Positions 1 to 11,500 are shown, numbered from the stretch's first letter. The stretch is DNA of 64,000 bases from Atriophallophorus winterbourni (GCA_013407085.1 JACCGJ010010473.1:62001-126000), one strand, 5' to 3'. Translations and numbers: made by a program. Notes: generated by a model not told the origin, from the letters alone.

Positions 1-216
1 AGACAAGGGTTTTTGTCAGTAAAAGGTAATATACTAAGTGGTGGTCAACCAGCATGACTAAATTTGAATTACAGCCCAAACATTTACAACTATATTGTTT
101 AACGTTTCGTATGGATGACCACGACCAGTTTTAAATTGTATACCTATTTTGTATTCAGATCAATACATTATTACTGATCACAGCGCCATACATTCGTGAA
201 AAAATAACAAATGGCG

Positions 217-769
217 ATAATTCGAAGTAAAATACCATTCCAAAACGCTCAAATCTAACCGGATGCACAGGAACAGTTTCTAGGGTTTTGCCTCTAATCA
301 GCTATGCGTATCTGCTGGACATTTTGCGTTTCGAACTAGTATTTGTGTAAATGGATGGCGCAATGTTCATGTGCATCCAGTGAGGTTTTAGCGTTTCGAA
401 GTAGTATTCTAATTCGAACCCTCGCAGCAATACGCCGTTTGATCCGTTGAGGATTAGTTTAGTCCCTCATGCTACTTATAAAAGTAGCGAGTAGACGTGA
501 ACTTCGATTCACATTGCGCTATCCGTCAGCACAAATACTAGATCGAAACGCGAAACGTCCAGCGGATACGCATAGCTGATGAGAGTCAAAAACCTCGAAA
601 CCGATCCCGTGCTTCCGGTGAGATTTTAACGTTTCGGAATGGTATTCTACTTCGAACTATCCTGGGTTGTAATATCCCTCGCGGCAACACGCCGTTCGAT
701 CAGATGGGGAATAGTTTAGTCCCTTCAGCTAGTTATAAAAGTTGCGAGTAGAAGTGAACTTCGAATCAC
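217..769. mobile_element. 553-bp insertion with 8-bp target duplication and foldback structure
   Basis: The octamer AAATGGCG occurs at 209-216 and again at 770-777, and unit B has one uninterrupted copy (AAATGACG, near 8,950). This segment is therefore an insertion. Its ends are weakly inverted: ATAATTCGAAG on the left, and the reverse complement of the right end is GTGATTCGAAG. Inside, 224-345 is an inverted copy of about 549-660, and 362-518 is a direct imperfect copy of about 605-768. It looks like a non-autonomous element built from partial copies of a sequence of about 220 bp. No protein is encoded. The family is unknown; 8-bp duplications fit hAT-like or Merlin-like elements, but the ends do not clearly match either. 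Confidence 0.7.
576..601 (+). other. Hammerhead-ribozyme-like conserved core
   Basis: CTGATGAG is followed by a possible 3-bp stem II (GAG / CTC, loop TCAAAAAC) and then GAAAC. This is the spacing of the catalytic core of a hammerhead ribozyme, which schistosome short repeats and Penelope-like elements are known to carry. ACCG after the core can pair with CGGT near 615. The base after that stem is G, which does not fit the NUH cleavage rule, and I see no stem I partner downstream. An inverted, more degraded version lies at about 274-301 on the minus strand. It may be a relic or chance. Confidence 0.3.
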
Positions 770-1605
770 AAATGGCGTTAATGTTGATCTGTTTCGAAGA
801 AAACGAATATCAAATCAACTAGTATGTATGAGTTTAATAACAACTATTTACCTTTGCATTAATGCCGTTTTTCTAGATTGCTCCGTCCGCTATAATATAA
901 GCCAGTCATTCTGACTAAAACTAGGATGATATTTAACGCACATTGTCTATATTTCCACATTGACTGGAACAGAGCTTTGACCCGTATCTGAAACTTGTTC
1001 CGCAAACGCTGAATCTTGAATGAGGGATTGATATTTAACTTTTTGTCTGTGGCTGTGACCGGAACTGTTTTCAGTAGATTCATTTGTAGTGTATTTCGTA
1101 AAACAGATTATCAAAAGTAGGCTTAAAACAAACTTTGCCGTATCGATTTACTTAACTCTTTGGCTTACAATCCCGGTTAGATTGTGTCCTGAAAATGAAT
1201 AAAATAAGCTTGCTAAAAATAAGCTACTGTTCGCGAACCCTGTGTTAACTGTGAGAACGTGGTTACTAGTCTGTCACGTGTCTAAAATGCTTAAAACGTA
1301 ATACGGAAATTATGAGAAAACTTTGATCGCGGATGCGACATCGATCCTAAATGATGAAAAAAGTTTTACATGCTGAGTGTGTAAAGTTGGATGAAAAGAA
1401 CAAAACGTTGGTTAATCAGCTAGGAACATTCTTATGCATTACAAGCTGGAGGATTGCATATTGAGCTTATAGCTGTGCATATAAAAATAAGGGCATCAAT
1501 TCTGTTTTACCAGTAAAACCACCGAAAACTTGAAATTGCAGTCATTAGTGTGAATCAGAAAAAATAAACTTCTTGGCAGCTCATTCAGGGCGAACGTTTA
1601 ACTGT

Positions 1606-1701
1606 TATATATTAAACGTAGAATCGTGCGCAGCGCTCTCTTCATCGAGATTCAAGATTTATGAAAACGTATCTCACAAAAACTGATCTGACATGAAAAC
1701 G
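1606..1701 (+). promoter_or_regulatory. TATA box and 5' exon with donor, unit A
   Basis: TATATATT lies at 1,606-1,613, about 30 bases before a CT-rich probable start region (about 1,636-1,650). A non-coding 5' exon ends at 1,701 against a good donor (GTAAGA, 1,702). A possible acceptor lies at 1,847-1,848 (TTTTTGAATAG), leading to the exon that holds the signal-peptide-like ORF at 1,982. The TATA box is kept in units B and C, and the donor is strong in A and C. The transcription start is inferred. Confidence 0.45.
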
Positions 1702-1981
1702 GTAAGAATGCCAAGCCATCTGTACATCTAAATGTTCAGCTAAAACCATCGTGTTGAAATACAAACGGTCATGCACAAATGTTTGCGAACATATGCAAAG
1801 TAATTTGTACCAACTTTCAAGATTCCAGCGAGTTACGTTTTTGAATAGACTGAGATACGACCCAGAACAAAGTTTCACAGTCTGTACGTTGTTGTGTACA
1901 GAAACCATCAGACCTAAAGCCATTACGCGTTTGGTTCGCGAACCGAGCTCCTTAAATTTTATTGGAACATGTTCACTGAAC

Positions 1982-2059
1982 ATGATTGTATTTCTGTGTT
2001 TTATTGCGATCTTGATGTTGGCCAAAACCGAAGCTACTACAACGGAGTTTTGCAAATAA
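1982..2059 (+). CDS. 25-codon signal-peptide-like ORF, unit A
   Basis: This short ORF begins MIVFLCFIAILMLAKTEA and ends TTTEFCK before TAA. Residues 2-14 form a typical hydrophobic signal-peptide core, followed by a small polar threonine-rich tail. The frame is open in all three tandem copies with the stop at the same place, although several residues differ. In schistosome micro-exon genes the first coding exon encodes such a signal peptide and the tail is encoded by micro-exons. Here I find no convincing donor before the stop, so it is either a very short secreted peptide or a first exon with a lost donor. Codon-level constraint was not tested. Confidence 0.4.
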   Translation: MIVFLCFIAILMLAKTEATTTEFCK

Positions 2060-2223
2060 AATGTGAACTTTTGTGATTTCATCCAACCTCTAAAATTATT
2101 AACGTTAGTTTCGCGAGAAAAACACGGTGATTGTCTATGTTGAAAGAAGGGATGAATACGTTATTAAATAATGAATATACAATTAATAATGTGTTTTTTC
2201 ATTCACATTGTTTCCTTTCCTCA

Positions 2224-2325
2224 TATATATAATAATATATAATATAAATATATAATAATATAATAATAATAATAATATGATATAATATAATATAATATAT
2301 CATACTATAATAAACAAATACCTCA
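2224..2325. repeat. TAATA-type low-complexity tract
   Basis: Imperfect TA/TAATA repeats end about 50 bases before the acceptor of the 27-nt exon at 2,378. Related tracts precede the paralogous exons at 3,007 and 13,853. Confidence 0.85.
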
Positions 2326-2377
2326 TTTATAACATACTAAGCCATGATTTATTGAAGCAAATTATATTTGATTTCAG

Positions 2378-2404
2378 TACGTGAAAAGTTGAAGAAAAAA
2401 ATAA
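2378..2404 (+). CDS. 27-nt micro-exon, unit A copy 1
   Basis: The acceptor TTTGATTTCAG (ending 2,377) and donor GTAAGT (2,405) enclose exactly 27 nt. The exon is open only in phase 1, giving about xREKLKKKI. Phase 0 and phase 2 of its paralogue at 13,853 contain stops, so phase 1 is shared. Length divisible by three, symmetric phase 1-1 and strong sites fit a schistosome-type micro-exon. Its lysine-rich content differs from the paralogues (RERLEEKL at 13,853; FEKFLMEL at 3,007). Confidence 0.6.
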
Positions 2405-2704
2405 GTAAGTAACCAGATATATAAAATGTCTCTGAAAATCATAACAGATAAATATTGCATATTATTATTTGTAGAAATTTGCGTGATTATTTGTTTACTT
2501 TTTCGTTAGAATTCCTCGTAGTCATTAGTCTTGTTTTTATGTTCATTTCACGAAACAGCTTTACCGCTAAGCCATAATCGTGGTTTATTCATGTACTTTG
2601 GCTGGCCCCGGCAAAATTGTGTGTGTCCCATTGTCTTGCTATTGGGTGAAACGTTTAGTCGTTTTCACTTCTGGTAATTCTTATCAATCTTTTGAATCAA
2701 CTAT

Positions 2705-2728
2705 CTTCGTCGTTAGATGATCAACAAG
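2705..2728 (+). pseudogene. 24-nt micro-exon with lost acceptor, unit A
   Basis: This aligns to the 24-nt exons at 12,782 and 18,449. The donor GTAAGT (2,729) is intact, but the AG of the acceptor has become AT (2,703-2,704). The phase 1 reading is still open (about SSLDDQQ), while phase 0 contains TAG. A cryptic acceptor GTTAG inside would leave only 12 nt. Confidence 0.5.
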
Positions 2729-2885
2729 GTAAGTCTGTTTTGATTACAATTGAATTGTTCTGTACGTCCATTCATCATAATCGTATTTGGTCTGACATAC
2801 AAGACATGTAGCCGTAAATAAGATCGAATTTTATAACCCATGTCTGTGGGTTTGAGGTTCAAATTCGTTAATTCAACTACTCGCT

Positions 2886-2946
2886 ACTAATAATATAATA
2901 ATAATATAATATATTATAATATATAATGTAATATTATAATATAAAA
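2886..2946. repeat. TAATA-type low-complexity tract
   Basis: This TAATA/TATAA tract lies about 60 bases before the acceptor of the 27-nt exon at 3,007. Together with that exon it repeats the block at 2,224-2,404. Confidence 0.85.
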
Positions 2947-3006
2947 ATACCTTATTTATAACTTATTAGGCAATTATTTATTGAAGCAAATTATATTTGA
3001 TTTCAG

Positions 3007-3033
3007 AATTTGAAAAATTCTTGATGGAATTAA
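3007..3033 (+). CDS. 27-nt micro-exon, unit A copy 2
   Basis: The same acceptor TTTGATTTCAG (ending 3,006) and a GTAAGG donor (3,034) enclose 27 nt. The exon is open in phase 1 as about xFEKFLMEL. It duplicates the block at 2,378 within 630 bp. The sequence after the donor (about 40 nt) resembles the 3' half of the 69-nt exons at 31,030 and 33,490, suggesting that a new donor shortened the ancestral exon. Confidence 0.6.
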
Positions 3034-3152
3034 GTAAGGAACCAGATATTCAAATTGAATTCCTCTGTTTCGTTAAAATAACATTGTAATTCGCAAACAA
3101 ATAAACCTGTTAGAATTGGATGTTGAAGATAAATAATATATTCGTTAACCCT

Positions 3153-4850
3153 TTTGGTTCCAAGGTTGTCAGGGCCGGGGCGGTTTTGGGGATAAGCTCA
3201 CAATTTCAAAAATGCGCCAATGGCCCGCGTCTCATATAGACTGTGACAGCCAAGTCCACCTTCTGGCGTGCCCTTCATTATCTTCTGTGACCCAGCGGAA
3301 ATGCTTATACTGACACGAGTTAGGGCGAATGCGGCTGACTAAAGCCTCAAAACCAGCATGCTTCAGGTAGGTGGAGCTCGCTAGCTCGATGAGGCGATCA
3401 ACCGCTTAGCGAATGGGAAGGCCAGTGGTGACGACGGAATTTGACCTGAGCTCCTCAAATGCAGTAGAGCAGCATTAACATAGGCTCTTCACCATTTAAT
3501 TTGACAATGCTGGCAGGAGGTGGGTGGGAGGAGATATGTGAGACACAAATATTGTAACGCTATTTAAGAATAGGCGTGACAGAGGCGACTGCAACAATTA
3601 CAGAGGGATCACTCTTCTAAATGTTGCAAGCAAGCAGATCTGGCTTCAAGTTTGAGCTGATAGAATTCAGTCAATGTGGCCTACGCAAGGGAAGCTCAAC
3701 CCTTGCCATGATCTTCTCCCTGAGAAAAGTTCAAGAGAAGTGTCCGGAACAGCGTACGCCATTATACAGTGTTTTTATTCATATAAATAAGGCATTCGAC
3801 TACGTGAGCAGGCAGTGTCCTTTGAAAATGCGTGATCTGATAGGCTGCCCTCCAAGGCTGCTCAGACTCCTTGTTTCGTTCCAAACAAGCATGACAGACT
3901 CAGTACATTTTAACAGGTACAGTTCACAAGCATTTGAAATTAGCCGAGGCTTCAAACAACGGTGTGTTTTTGATCCCACGCTTTTCAGGATTTTTTTGGC
4001 TCTGCTTCTGAAGCACGCTTTTAAGACGAGAACAAAAGGCATTTACATAAGCACGCGAAGTGATGGTAAGCTTGTCAACCTAAACCGTTTGAGAGCACCA
4101 AACAATGTACGGGATGTGATAATCCGTGACCTGTTGTTTGACGACAATGCAGCCTTAATTGCACACTCCCAAGAGAACCTACAGTCGCTAACGGATTGTT
4201 TTTCGTCGGCATGCAAAGACTTCGGTCTAACAATGAGCATGAGCAAGACCGAAGTCCGTGTCCAAGTCCGTGGTTCAACCATTGCGGCTAACCTCTCGCT
4301 AGACACGGAGATTGATAAGCGGATTGGCAGAGCAGCTGTCGTTTTGTCCCGATTGAACTCTCGTGTTTGGGGTAACCGCAAGCTGACTGTAAAGTCAAAT
4401 ATGATGATATACACCGCGACCATCAAGCAGAACGCACTTGCAATACGAAGATCTTCGCAAAAGAGATATGAAATCTCTTGACATCAAACGCGCAAGCTGA
4501 GAAAAACTTGCACTTGACCGCTCACTTTCGAAGTATTGTGTAAATCGTCGTCTGCAAACCGAGGAGAAGCAAATACAGCTCTTGTCTGTTGAACGCAGAT
4601 CACTCCGCCGGTGTGCAACTGATACAATAAAACAGAGTTCCTAATAACGTTGCAAGCGCTGCGGAAGAGATTGTTTCTCCCGAATCGGTATGTTTAGTAA
4701 TTGGAACAGCTGAAAAACATGAAATCTATGCGATGTGATGTACATCTATGGTCGACATTGATCAACGGAGGTCAACAACATTCAAATTTCTATCTTTGTT
4801 ACACATATTAAAAGAAAGCTGTCGATATAGGGCAGCAAATAATCCTTTTG
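3153..4850 (+). mobile_element. RTE-like non-LTR retrotransposon, internally deleted (unit A)
   Basis: The copy opens with the family 5' sequence (GGTTCCAAGGTTGTC...GGCCGGGG). Near 3,400 it jumps straight into the reverse transcriptase region, lacking the endonuclease that unit B keeps. An open stretch at 3,621-4,481 (286 aa) shows RT motif A as KAFDYVSRQ. The catalytic box is FDDN where unit C reads FADD, so it is dead. Reading on with frame changes reaches a C-terminal zinc-finger remnant (CKRCGRDCFSRIG, about 4,650-4,695) and a stop at about 4,811. Clade assignment to the RTE superfamily is tentative. Confidence 0.85.
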
Positions 4851-4869
4851 TGACACAATTTATTGTTAT

Positions 4870-6640
4870 TTGTGAGATCATGTAACGTGAATTCTCGTAA
4901 ACAATCTTCCAAGTTGGTGTTCTTAGCAGATGATATGAATATACTGACTAAATAATTTTAGTGACGTTTGCCTGACATGAACTCTTCAAGGTTCAGAATG
5001 GACCATCTGGAAAAAACATTCTCGTTATCATATCTATTATGAAATTAAAATATTTCATGGAGTAATTTGATGTATGAAATAGTAAACACGTGGAAACCAT
5101 GAGAACTGCCACAGCATATATATTGACACGCCAATGGATTGCTAGGTGTCTCTCGTATAATAATAATTCGTTCACCATATGACGGAATATGCAGAAGAGG
5201 TATCTGCTACTTAAAGTTGAAAACATATCTCTTTCAATGATAAATTATATCACAGAGCACCGAAATCAGTAATATGATTTCGCATTCGTTTGTAGGCCGA
5301 ACGGTTCCAACATCTGGGTGTGTTTGGATTCACCAAAATGATGATAAGAAGCAATATTATTCTGCCGAAAGACATCAACTAATACACATGTTTGATGTTT
5401 GTGTTATGGAAATGAAACTGGGGAATACGTTTTTCATTTACGTCTCACGTTTTTGTTATTAAATATAAGCCCTAATTGTTTACCGTACGTGCTAAAATTC
5501 TTTGGAGAACCCTACTCCAACAAATGGTGCTATCTTTTTCGGCATGGCGTAGTTTGGCTTACACATGACAACAAATATCATTCTTAATATTCACCATTCA
5601 TTTAATAGTTTCATCTTTCACATATATTCATAAAGACTACAAACAACCGTAGTGCTGTATAATAAAAATAAACCCTTGAATTCTCGAAAAAACGATATGA
5701 TAGGATCAAAGTAAAATATATATTTTCACCCATGGTGGGAATCATAGTTTGGTTTCGGGTTTATATATGTGGTTATTATTATATTACATCATCGTGTAAG
5801 AAATGCTCATATATACACCGCAATCTGTATAGCAGAGAGAAGCGCGTGTTCAATCAACACGAATCCAGACAGATTTGTTCGTTTCTTCGAGAATATGATC
5901 CACGCCCTTTTTGAGCGTGTATGAGAGAAAAATGCCGGGATCGCAAATTTTTTGCACATTCGATTGCAGTTTGTTTTCTCTTGACCGTTTTTGCAAAGCA
6001 CACGTGTCGTTCAGCAGCGGAACGCAAACATTGTTTTGTTTTGATCGAAATAACGACACATGCGGTAGTCCGCTGATGATATCGATTTCGTGGACAATAA
6101 AATGTTCACGTATATTATAATGTACGGTTATCCAAAACACTAGACCATAAAATATTAGCTGTATCTTAGCACAAGTACAGGATTTGCCTGCGCGGCAGTC
6201 GGCCTCAATCGAGATACGCTTTCCAAAATTAAGAATAGAATAATAAGAATAAGAATGAATAATAAGAATAAGAATAATAAAAAATTATACATTAGCTAGG
6301 TAGTTTCTGATAAATGTCTACAGTTTCTCATAAATGTTCTGTCCCTTTATATCGTTTGGGAGTAAACTTTATTTGAACCTGTATGAATTATTAAAACATT
6401 CTTCGTAAAACTTATGGTTGCATCATTTAATATCTTCCACACTCGCCCAATCGTTCATGCTTGTGAGCAACATTCACTGTGGGAACGACGTTTTTTTATC
6501 CAAACCGAAATCATTAAAACAATGTTTCGTGCAATGTAGGAAATGTTCTCTTAATTCCTATTATCAATGTGAAAAAAGCCATCTTATGCTGGTGAAAATG
6601 ATCATGCCAAGGTGTTTGCATGTCTGTCAATAATAGTTTC
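4870..6640. repeat. 1.8-kb block shared only with unit C (22,680-24,430)
   Basis: The block is collinear with 22,680-24,430 downstream of the retrotransposon and is absent from unit B, whose element is cut off at 16,811. Both strands of 5,807-5,914 carry ORFs that persist in the unit C copy. Because both strands persist, this reflects recent duplication rather than coding constraint. I see no supported gene. Confidence 0.7.
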
Positions 6641-8399
6641 AAGTAATAGTGCAACATTTTGCCGAAAATAATATAAATTAATCTCGCAGAACGTTAGACG
6701 ATTAGGAACAATAATATACGTTGTGTTCGCGAGATAGTCAATTTGTACGAAGAGCAGTTTAATACTCGAAAATGCACTCTCCAGCACCATGGTTAATATA
6801 AAGTAATTTATTTCGGAGGGCAAAACTTGCTACTTCGAAGAACGAAGTTTTGCTTATGTTACAATTACTTAAATCTCTAAGTAATGACACAGCATTTCGC
6901 ATCATGATATACTTTGTTCGGTTTTGTCAGATTATATCAGATTGTAATGAGATTATCATATTATAACATGTATCACATTGATATTGGCACAATAACATCA
7001 TTATAATTTCTCTTATCAACTTTATATCACCTCAAGGTGAACGAGGTTAGTATGTTTGAATTTATTTTTGAATTCCATGTACCCTAAGTTTTATAGAGTC
7101 GGTTTGGTTCAAGAGCTGAGCTGTAAAGTTTCGCGTTTATTTGAAAGACTTTTGATAACATGTGCGCTAGTGTTTACGTTTGATTTTACGAACACTGATC
7201 GGCAGATTTGCTACAGATTCAAGATAGAAAATGCGATATTAAAAGGCAATTGTGTTTGCATTATTACACACAAATATATGGATGTGCTCATGTCTACCAT
7301 ATTTGTAACAAGTGCATTTCAAACACAACAATCTCACAGCGAATAACAACGCGTTCGAATTTCAAAGTATATTCTATTACGCATAAATATTCGATTACAT
7401 AAAGAAGACGATACAAAATAATCGGTGTTAGAACTATTTCGAAAACACTTTGTCATTGAGGATAAGCGTATTCCACATTTTTCTATGTGAAAGCTTCTGG
7501 ACACAATCGTCTACACAGCTCAGCACATATTATGATTAGAAAGCACCCAACTAGTTTAAACTTTAGATTTTGTAAACAGTGGATAGCAACATATTTTGTG
7601 AGGCAATTGTTCACACGCTTGAGCAGATCACAGACTAACTGCGTGTATACATTTCCATTATTCGAGCAAGTGCTTCCCTAAAAGCTGTTTTTGTCATTTA
7701 TCTAACATGGCTAGAAGACGCAGCACATTGTGTACAGTTCTCCACTAACAAAAACCACAAACCAAATACTAAAGTTATTTTCCTCAGTTTAACAAGCTTG
7801 ACATTGTTCTCAATGTTAGTGCAAGTGTGAACATTCGTGATTTTATCCAAGCTGCATTATTTTAGGATTTGTAATATTCAGATGGGTTCATATTGAAACA
7901 CTTTTTTGTGCAATGCATTCAGGTTTTTTTGCAGTATGACACAATTAGTATCACTGCTAAGCCCCTACATTTCAATATCATTAGCGAGCAGATAAATGTT
8001 ACCGTCATTATGAATATGTACATCGTTCATGCTGTTCATAAAGCAAACAAACTTTAATCCTTATGGAACGCCATGAGTTATATTAAATGGTTTCAACACT
8101 GGAAACTTTATGAAACGGATGTTTTGATGGTTTAAGTAATTTTGAATTGTAAATTGTATGTTTCAGAGAACAAACCGGTTTCGTTACCTAGGTCAAGTGC
8201 AAATTGATATAGATTACTGATAATAATCAAGAATAATGCTTTTAGGACTGCGGTTGGATGAATAAATGTGTTAGAGTAAAAAATAAAAGTTAATAATTAA
8301 AAAAATCGATGGTCTATGTTTAAAGGAGGGCTGAATATGGTATCACATAGTGAATATACAATTGCTAATTGGTTTTTTTTCTTCCACACTGTTTTCTTT
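6640..8399. repeat. Diverged duplicated segments closing unit A
   Basis: 6,640-6,850 resembles 25,040-25,210. 7,030-7,480 resembles 32,480-32,900, including a degraded splice donor GTTAGT at 7,046. 7,490-7,860 resembles 13,270-13,600. 7,865-8,285 has no counterpart in unit B and may be a separate insertion. 8,400-8,745 matches 17,280-17,620. No exon is convincingly intact. Confidence 0.55.
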
Positions 8400-9826
8400 G
8401 TCGCCACGTTGTATGCAAATAAATAATGTTTTTCTCTTAACGTTTGAAGAACCCCCAACACGTTTCTCTTGAATAGATAAAAGTTTCATACTATATTCGA
8501 AATTTGTTTTGTTGCACCTTTATATGAACGCTTGGTGCACCTCCCACTGATACTTAGTGAGCTATCGCGTTTGTAAGCGGAGCGTGGGTGTCATCATCAT
8601 TCGTTCGTGCACTCACAACATTTTGGCAAATGACATAAAAATCAACTGGATTATGTTTGAGACCTATCAATCATGCATAATGCTGACAAATCTGAGTGCC
8701 ATCAGATAGATCGTTTTTAAAATAAACGTTCAAATCTGCAAAATAAGGGTCTTTGTCACTAAAAGCAAATATACTAAGTGGTGGTCAACCCGCATGACTA
8801 AATTTAACTTACAACCTGAACATTTGTACTACGCCTATGCTGTTTAACGTTTCGTATGAATGACCACGACTAGTGTTCAATTTTATACCTATTTTGTATC
8901 CAGGTCCATATATTGATAGTGATCACAGCGCCATACAGTTGTGAAAAAAACTAAATGACGCTAATTTTGATCTGTTTCGAACAAAACGGATATCAAATCA
9001 ACTAGTATGTATGAGGTGAATAACTACTATTTACCTTTGCATCAATGTCGTTTTCTAGATTGCTCCGTCCACTTTAATATCAGCCAGTCGATCTGACTTA
9101 AACTATGATGATGTTTACTACCTATTGTCAATATTTCCACATTGACTCGAATAGAGCTTTGATCGGTATCTGAAACTTGCTCCGCAAACGCTGAATCACG
9201 ATTGAGGGATTGATATTTCCCTTTTTGTTTGTGGCTGTGACCGGAACTGTTTTCAGTAGAATCAATTGTATTGTATTTCGTAAAACAAATTATCAAAAGT
9301 AGACTGAAAACAAACCGTGCCGTGGCGATTTACTTAACTCTTCGGCTTACAATCGCGGTTAGATTGCTTCGTAAAAAATGAATAAAATAAGCTTGTTAAA
9401 AATAATCTACAGGTCGCGAACCATGTGTTAAGTGTGAGAAAGTGGTAACTAGTGAGCTGAAGTCTGTCACGTGTCTCGACTGCTTAAACGTAACACGGAA
9501 ATTGCGAGAAATCTTTCATCGCGGATCCGACATCGATCCTGAATTCTGAACATTTTTTTTACGGATGCTAAGTCTGTGAACTTGGATGAAAAGAACAAAA
9601 CGTTGGTTGATCAGCAAGGAACATTCTTATACTTTACAAGCTGCAGGATTGCATATTGAGCTTATAGCTGTGCATACAAAAATAAGGGCATCAATTGTAA
9701 TTTTAGTAGAAGAAGAGAACTTCTGGTTTACCAGTAAAACCACCGAGAACTCGAACATTTAGTCTTTGGTGCAAATCAGAGGATAAATACATCTCGGCAG
9801 CTCATTCATGGCGAACGTTTAACTGT

Positions 9827-9922
9827 TATATATTGAACGTCGTATCGTGCGCAGCGCTCTCTTCATCAAGATTCAAGATTTATGAAACCGTATCTCACAA
9901 AAACTGCTCTGACATGAGAATG
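9827..9922 (+). promoter_or_regulatory. TATA box and decayed 5' exon, unit B
   Basis: TATATATT at 9,827-9,834 is followed by the same CT-rich start region as in unit A. The donor after 9,922 is GTAAAA instead of GTAAGA, and the acceptor that precedes the signal ORF in A and C is lost here. This copy is probably not spliced normally. Confidence 0.35.
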
Positions 9923-10203
9923 GTAAAAACACCAAGCCATCTGTTCATCTAGAGGTTCAGCTGAAAGCATCGTATTGAAAAAACAAACGTTCATGCGCAA
10001 ATGTTTGCAAACATTTTTAAAGTAATTTGTACCAACGTTCAAGATTCTAGCGCGTTACTTTTTCGAATATACTGAGATAATACCTAGAACAAAGATCCAC
10101 AGTCTGTACGTTGTTGTGTTCGGGAAGCATCAGATCTAAAGCCATTACACGTTTCCTTCACGAACCAAACTCCTCGAATTTAAATGAAACATGTTCACTG
10201 AAC

Positions 10204-10281
10204 ATGATTGTATTTCTGTGTTTCATTGCGATCTTGATACTGGCCAAAACCGAAACAACTACAACGGATTTTGGCAATTAA
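10204..10281 (+). CDS. 25-codon signal-peptide-like ORF, unit B
   Basis: The ORF begins MIVFLCFIAILILAKTE and ends TTTTDFGN. It keeps the hydrophobic core and the same stop position as units A and C. The upstream splice sites are damaged, so expression of this copy is doubtful even though the reading frame survives. Confidence 0.35.
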   Translation: MIVFLCFIAILILAKTETTTTDFGN

Positions 10282-10407
10282 AATGTCTCTGAAAATCATT
10301 ACAGATAAATATTGCTTATTATCAATTTATTGGAATTTGCTTGATTAAATGTTTTGATTTTTCGTTAGATTTCCTTGTAGTCATCATTCTTCTTTCTATG
10401 TTCATGT

Positions 10408-10593
10408 TGTAACACCGCTTGTTTTGCCTCATCAAAACATTGACCTTGCCAATAATTAACTTCCGTTCGTTCGTGCGTGCATCATAACGCTCTGTACACG
10501 TTTTGGCTACCGCGATAAACCTTCCATTTCCTGTGCCTTTTCTCCAACGTTCTTAAGGATATTATTATAGTAACCTGGTCTACTACAAATTAT
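10408..10593 (-). repeat. Left inverted copy of the 186-bp terminal repeat
   Basis: This is the reverse complement of the direct copies along its whole length, with many substitutions near the outer end. It abuts the direct copy at 10,594 through a near-perfect palindrome (GTAACCTGGTCTACTAC and its complement), so 10,408-10,779 alone folds into a 372-bp hairpin. Confidence 0.8.
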
Positions 10594-10779
10594 TGTAGTA
10601 GACCAGGTTACTACAATCATATCCCCAAGAACGTTGGAGAAAAGGCAGGTTGACTGGAAGATTTATAGCGGTAGCCAAAAAGGTACACGAAGGTACATGG
10701 TAGCAATCACGGAACACGAATCAACGGAAAGTGCGTTATCAAGGTCAATTGTTATATACAGTAAAACAATGTTGTTACA
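10594..10779 (+). repeat. Internal direct copy of the 186-bp terminal repeat
   Basis: This starts TGTAGTAGACC and ends TGTTGTTACA. It differs from 12,436-12,621 only at a few positions, for example AATCATATCC against AATAATATCC and a short block near 10,647. No polypurine tract or primer-binding site was recognised beside the direct copies, which argues against a standard LTR element. Confidence 0.85.
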
Positions 10780-11298
10780 CAGCCCCCTTCCAAAAAGTCT
10801 GGTCAGAGGAGACTTCTGATCAGGAATTGACAATTGAACTGGCCAAGCGGTGTCAGGTCGTTCCAGGCTGGAACATAGTCTATCAGCAACCAGTAACTTC
10901 GAAGTCAGCCAAGGCACTTGATCTGCGTGGGTCGATTGTCGGTGGTGACCAGGGTAGGATACACGCAAAACCGATCAGTACTAAGCCAATTCACGTCTCA
11001 CATGGAGTGAACGTGCTGTCTGAGCCGAATCACATGGGGTGAACGAGCTGCTAGCGGGAATCGCCCGTCTGGCATGGTCTTAGTATGAACCCAGTAGAAG
11101 CAGATGTAGGCACATCCGTAGGCTTGGCAACGAAGAACCAGAAGCTTTGAAAACAAAGTCCGTGCTGAGAAGTTCCTGCACCCCCAGGGTTGATGGCGAA
11201 CGGCCTCGCCTGGAGAAAGCTGAGTGGCGTGTCGTCGGGCTGGTAAGGACCTTGTCTGATAAGTTTCGTGTTGGGCGGCGTGTTCTGATGGTAGGGGC

Positions 11299-11500
11299 TA
11301 CCGGAAGGATGGCGACAGGCGTCGGCGATCCGGTGGTGGCGCGTGCCACGATTTCCACAGAGGGAGGTACATGGGTACAGAGGGGATACACGCAGGATGC
11401 GTATATTCCAGGTTACCGGATAGGATGTCGACAAGCGTCGGTGATCCGGGGGTGGCGCGTGCCACGAGTTCCACAGCGGAAGGTGCATGTGTATCTGAGA
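11299..11500. repeat. Two imperfect 115-bp tandem repeats
   Basis: TACCGGAAGGATGGCGACAG at 11,299 recurs as TACCGGATAGGATGTCGACA at 11,414, and both continue through GGTGGCGCGTGCCACGA. The inner GGCGCGTGCC block is itself nearly palindromic. ORFs of 150 aa (plus, 11,147-11,599) and 172 aa (minus, 11,051-11,569) span it. They look like by-products of a GC-rich repeat and show no known domain. Confidence 0.7.

Larger units (their letters stand above)
1..8399 (+). repeat. Tandem unit A of a triplicated micro-exon locus
   Basis: This is the first of three direct copies of an ancestral unit of about 8.8 kb. The landmark beginning AAGGGT at position 5 recurs at 8,745 and 17,620. The signal-peptide-like ORF (1,982) recurs at 10,204 and 18,092. 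The unit enters the window already inside the repeat. It carries the TATA/5' exon, the signal ORF, two 27-nt exon copies, a 24-nt exon, an internally deleted RTE-like element, and about 1.8 kb shared only with unit C. Its block order differs from B and C: the first 27-nt exon block lies before the 24-nt exon block. Local rearrangement therefore followed duplication. Confidence 0.8.

Noticed and set aside
859..1083. Minus ORF with a similar reading in unit B (9,042-9,296), containing STENSSGHSH
   Set aside because: The matching frame is shared but changes between copies are largely non-synonymous, and no donor/acceptor pair frames it. Recent duplication explains the similarity.
5732..6001. ORFs on both strands kept in unit C (23,549-23,839)
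   Set aside because: Both strands stay open equally, so there is no sign of coding constraint. The 1.8-kb block is simply a recent copy.
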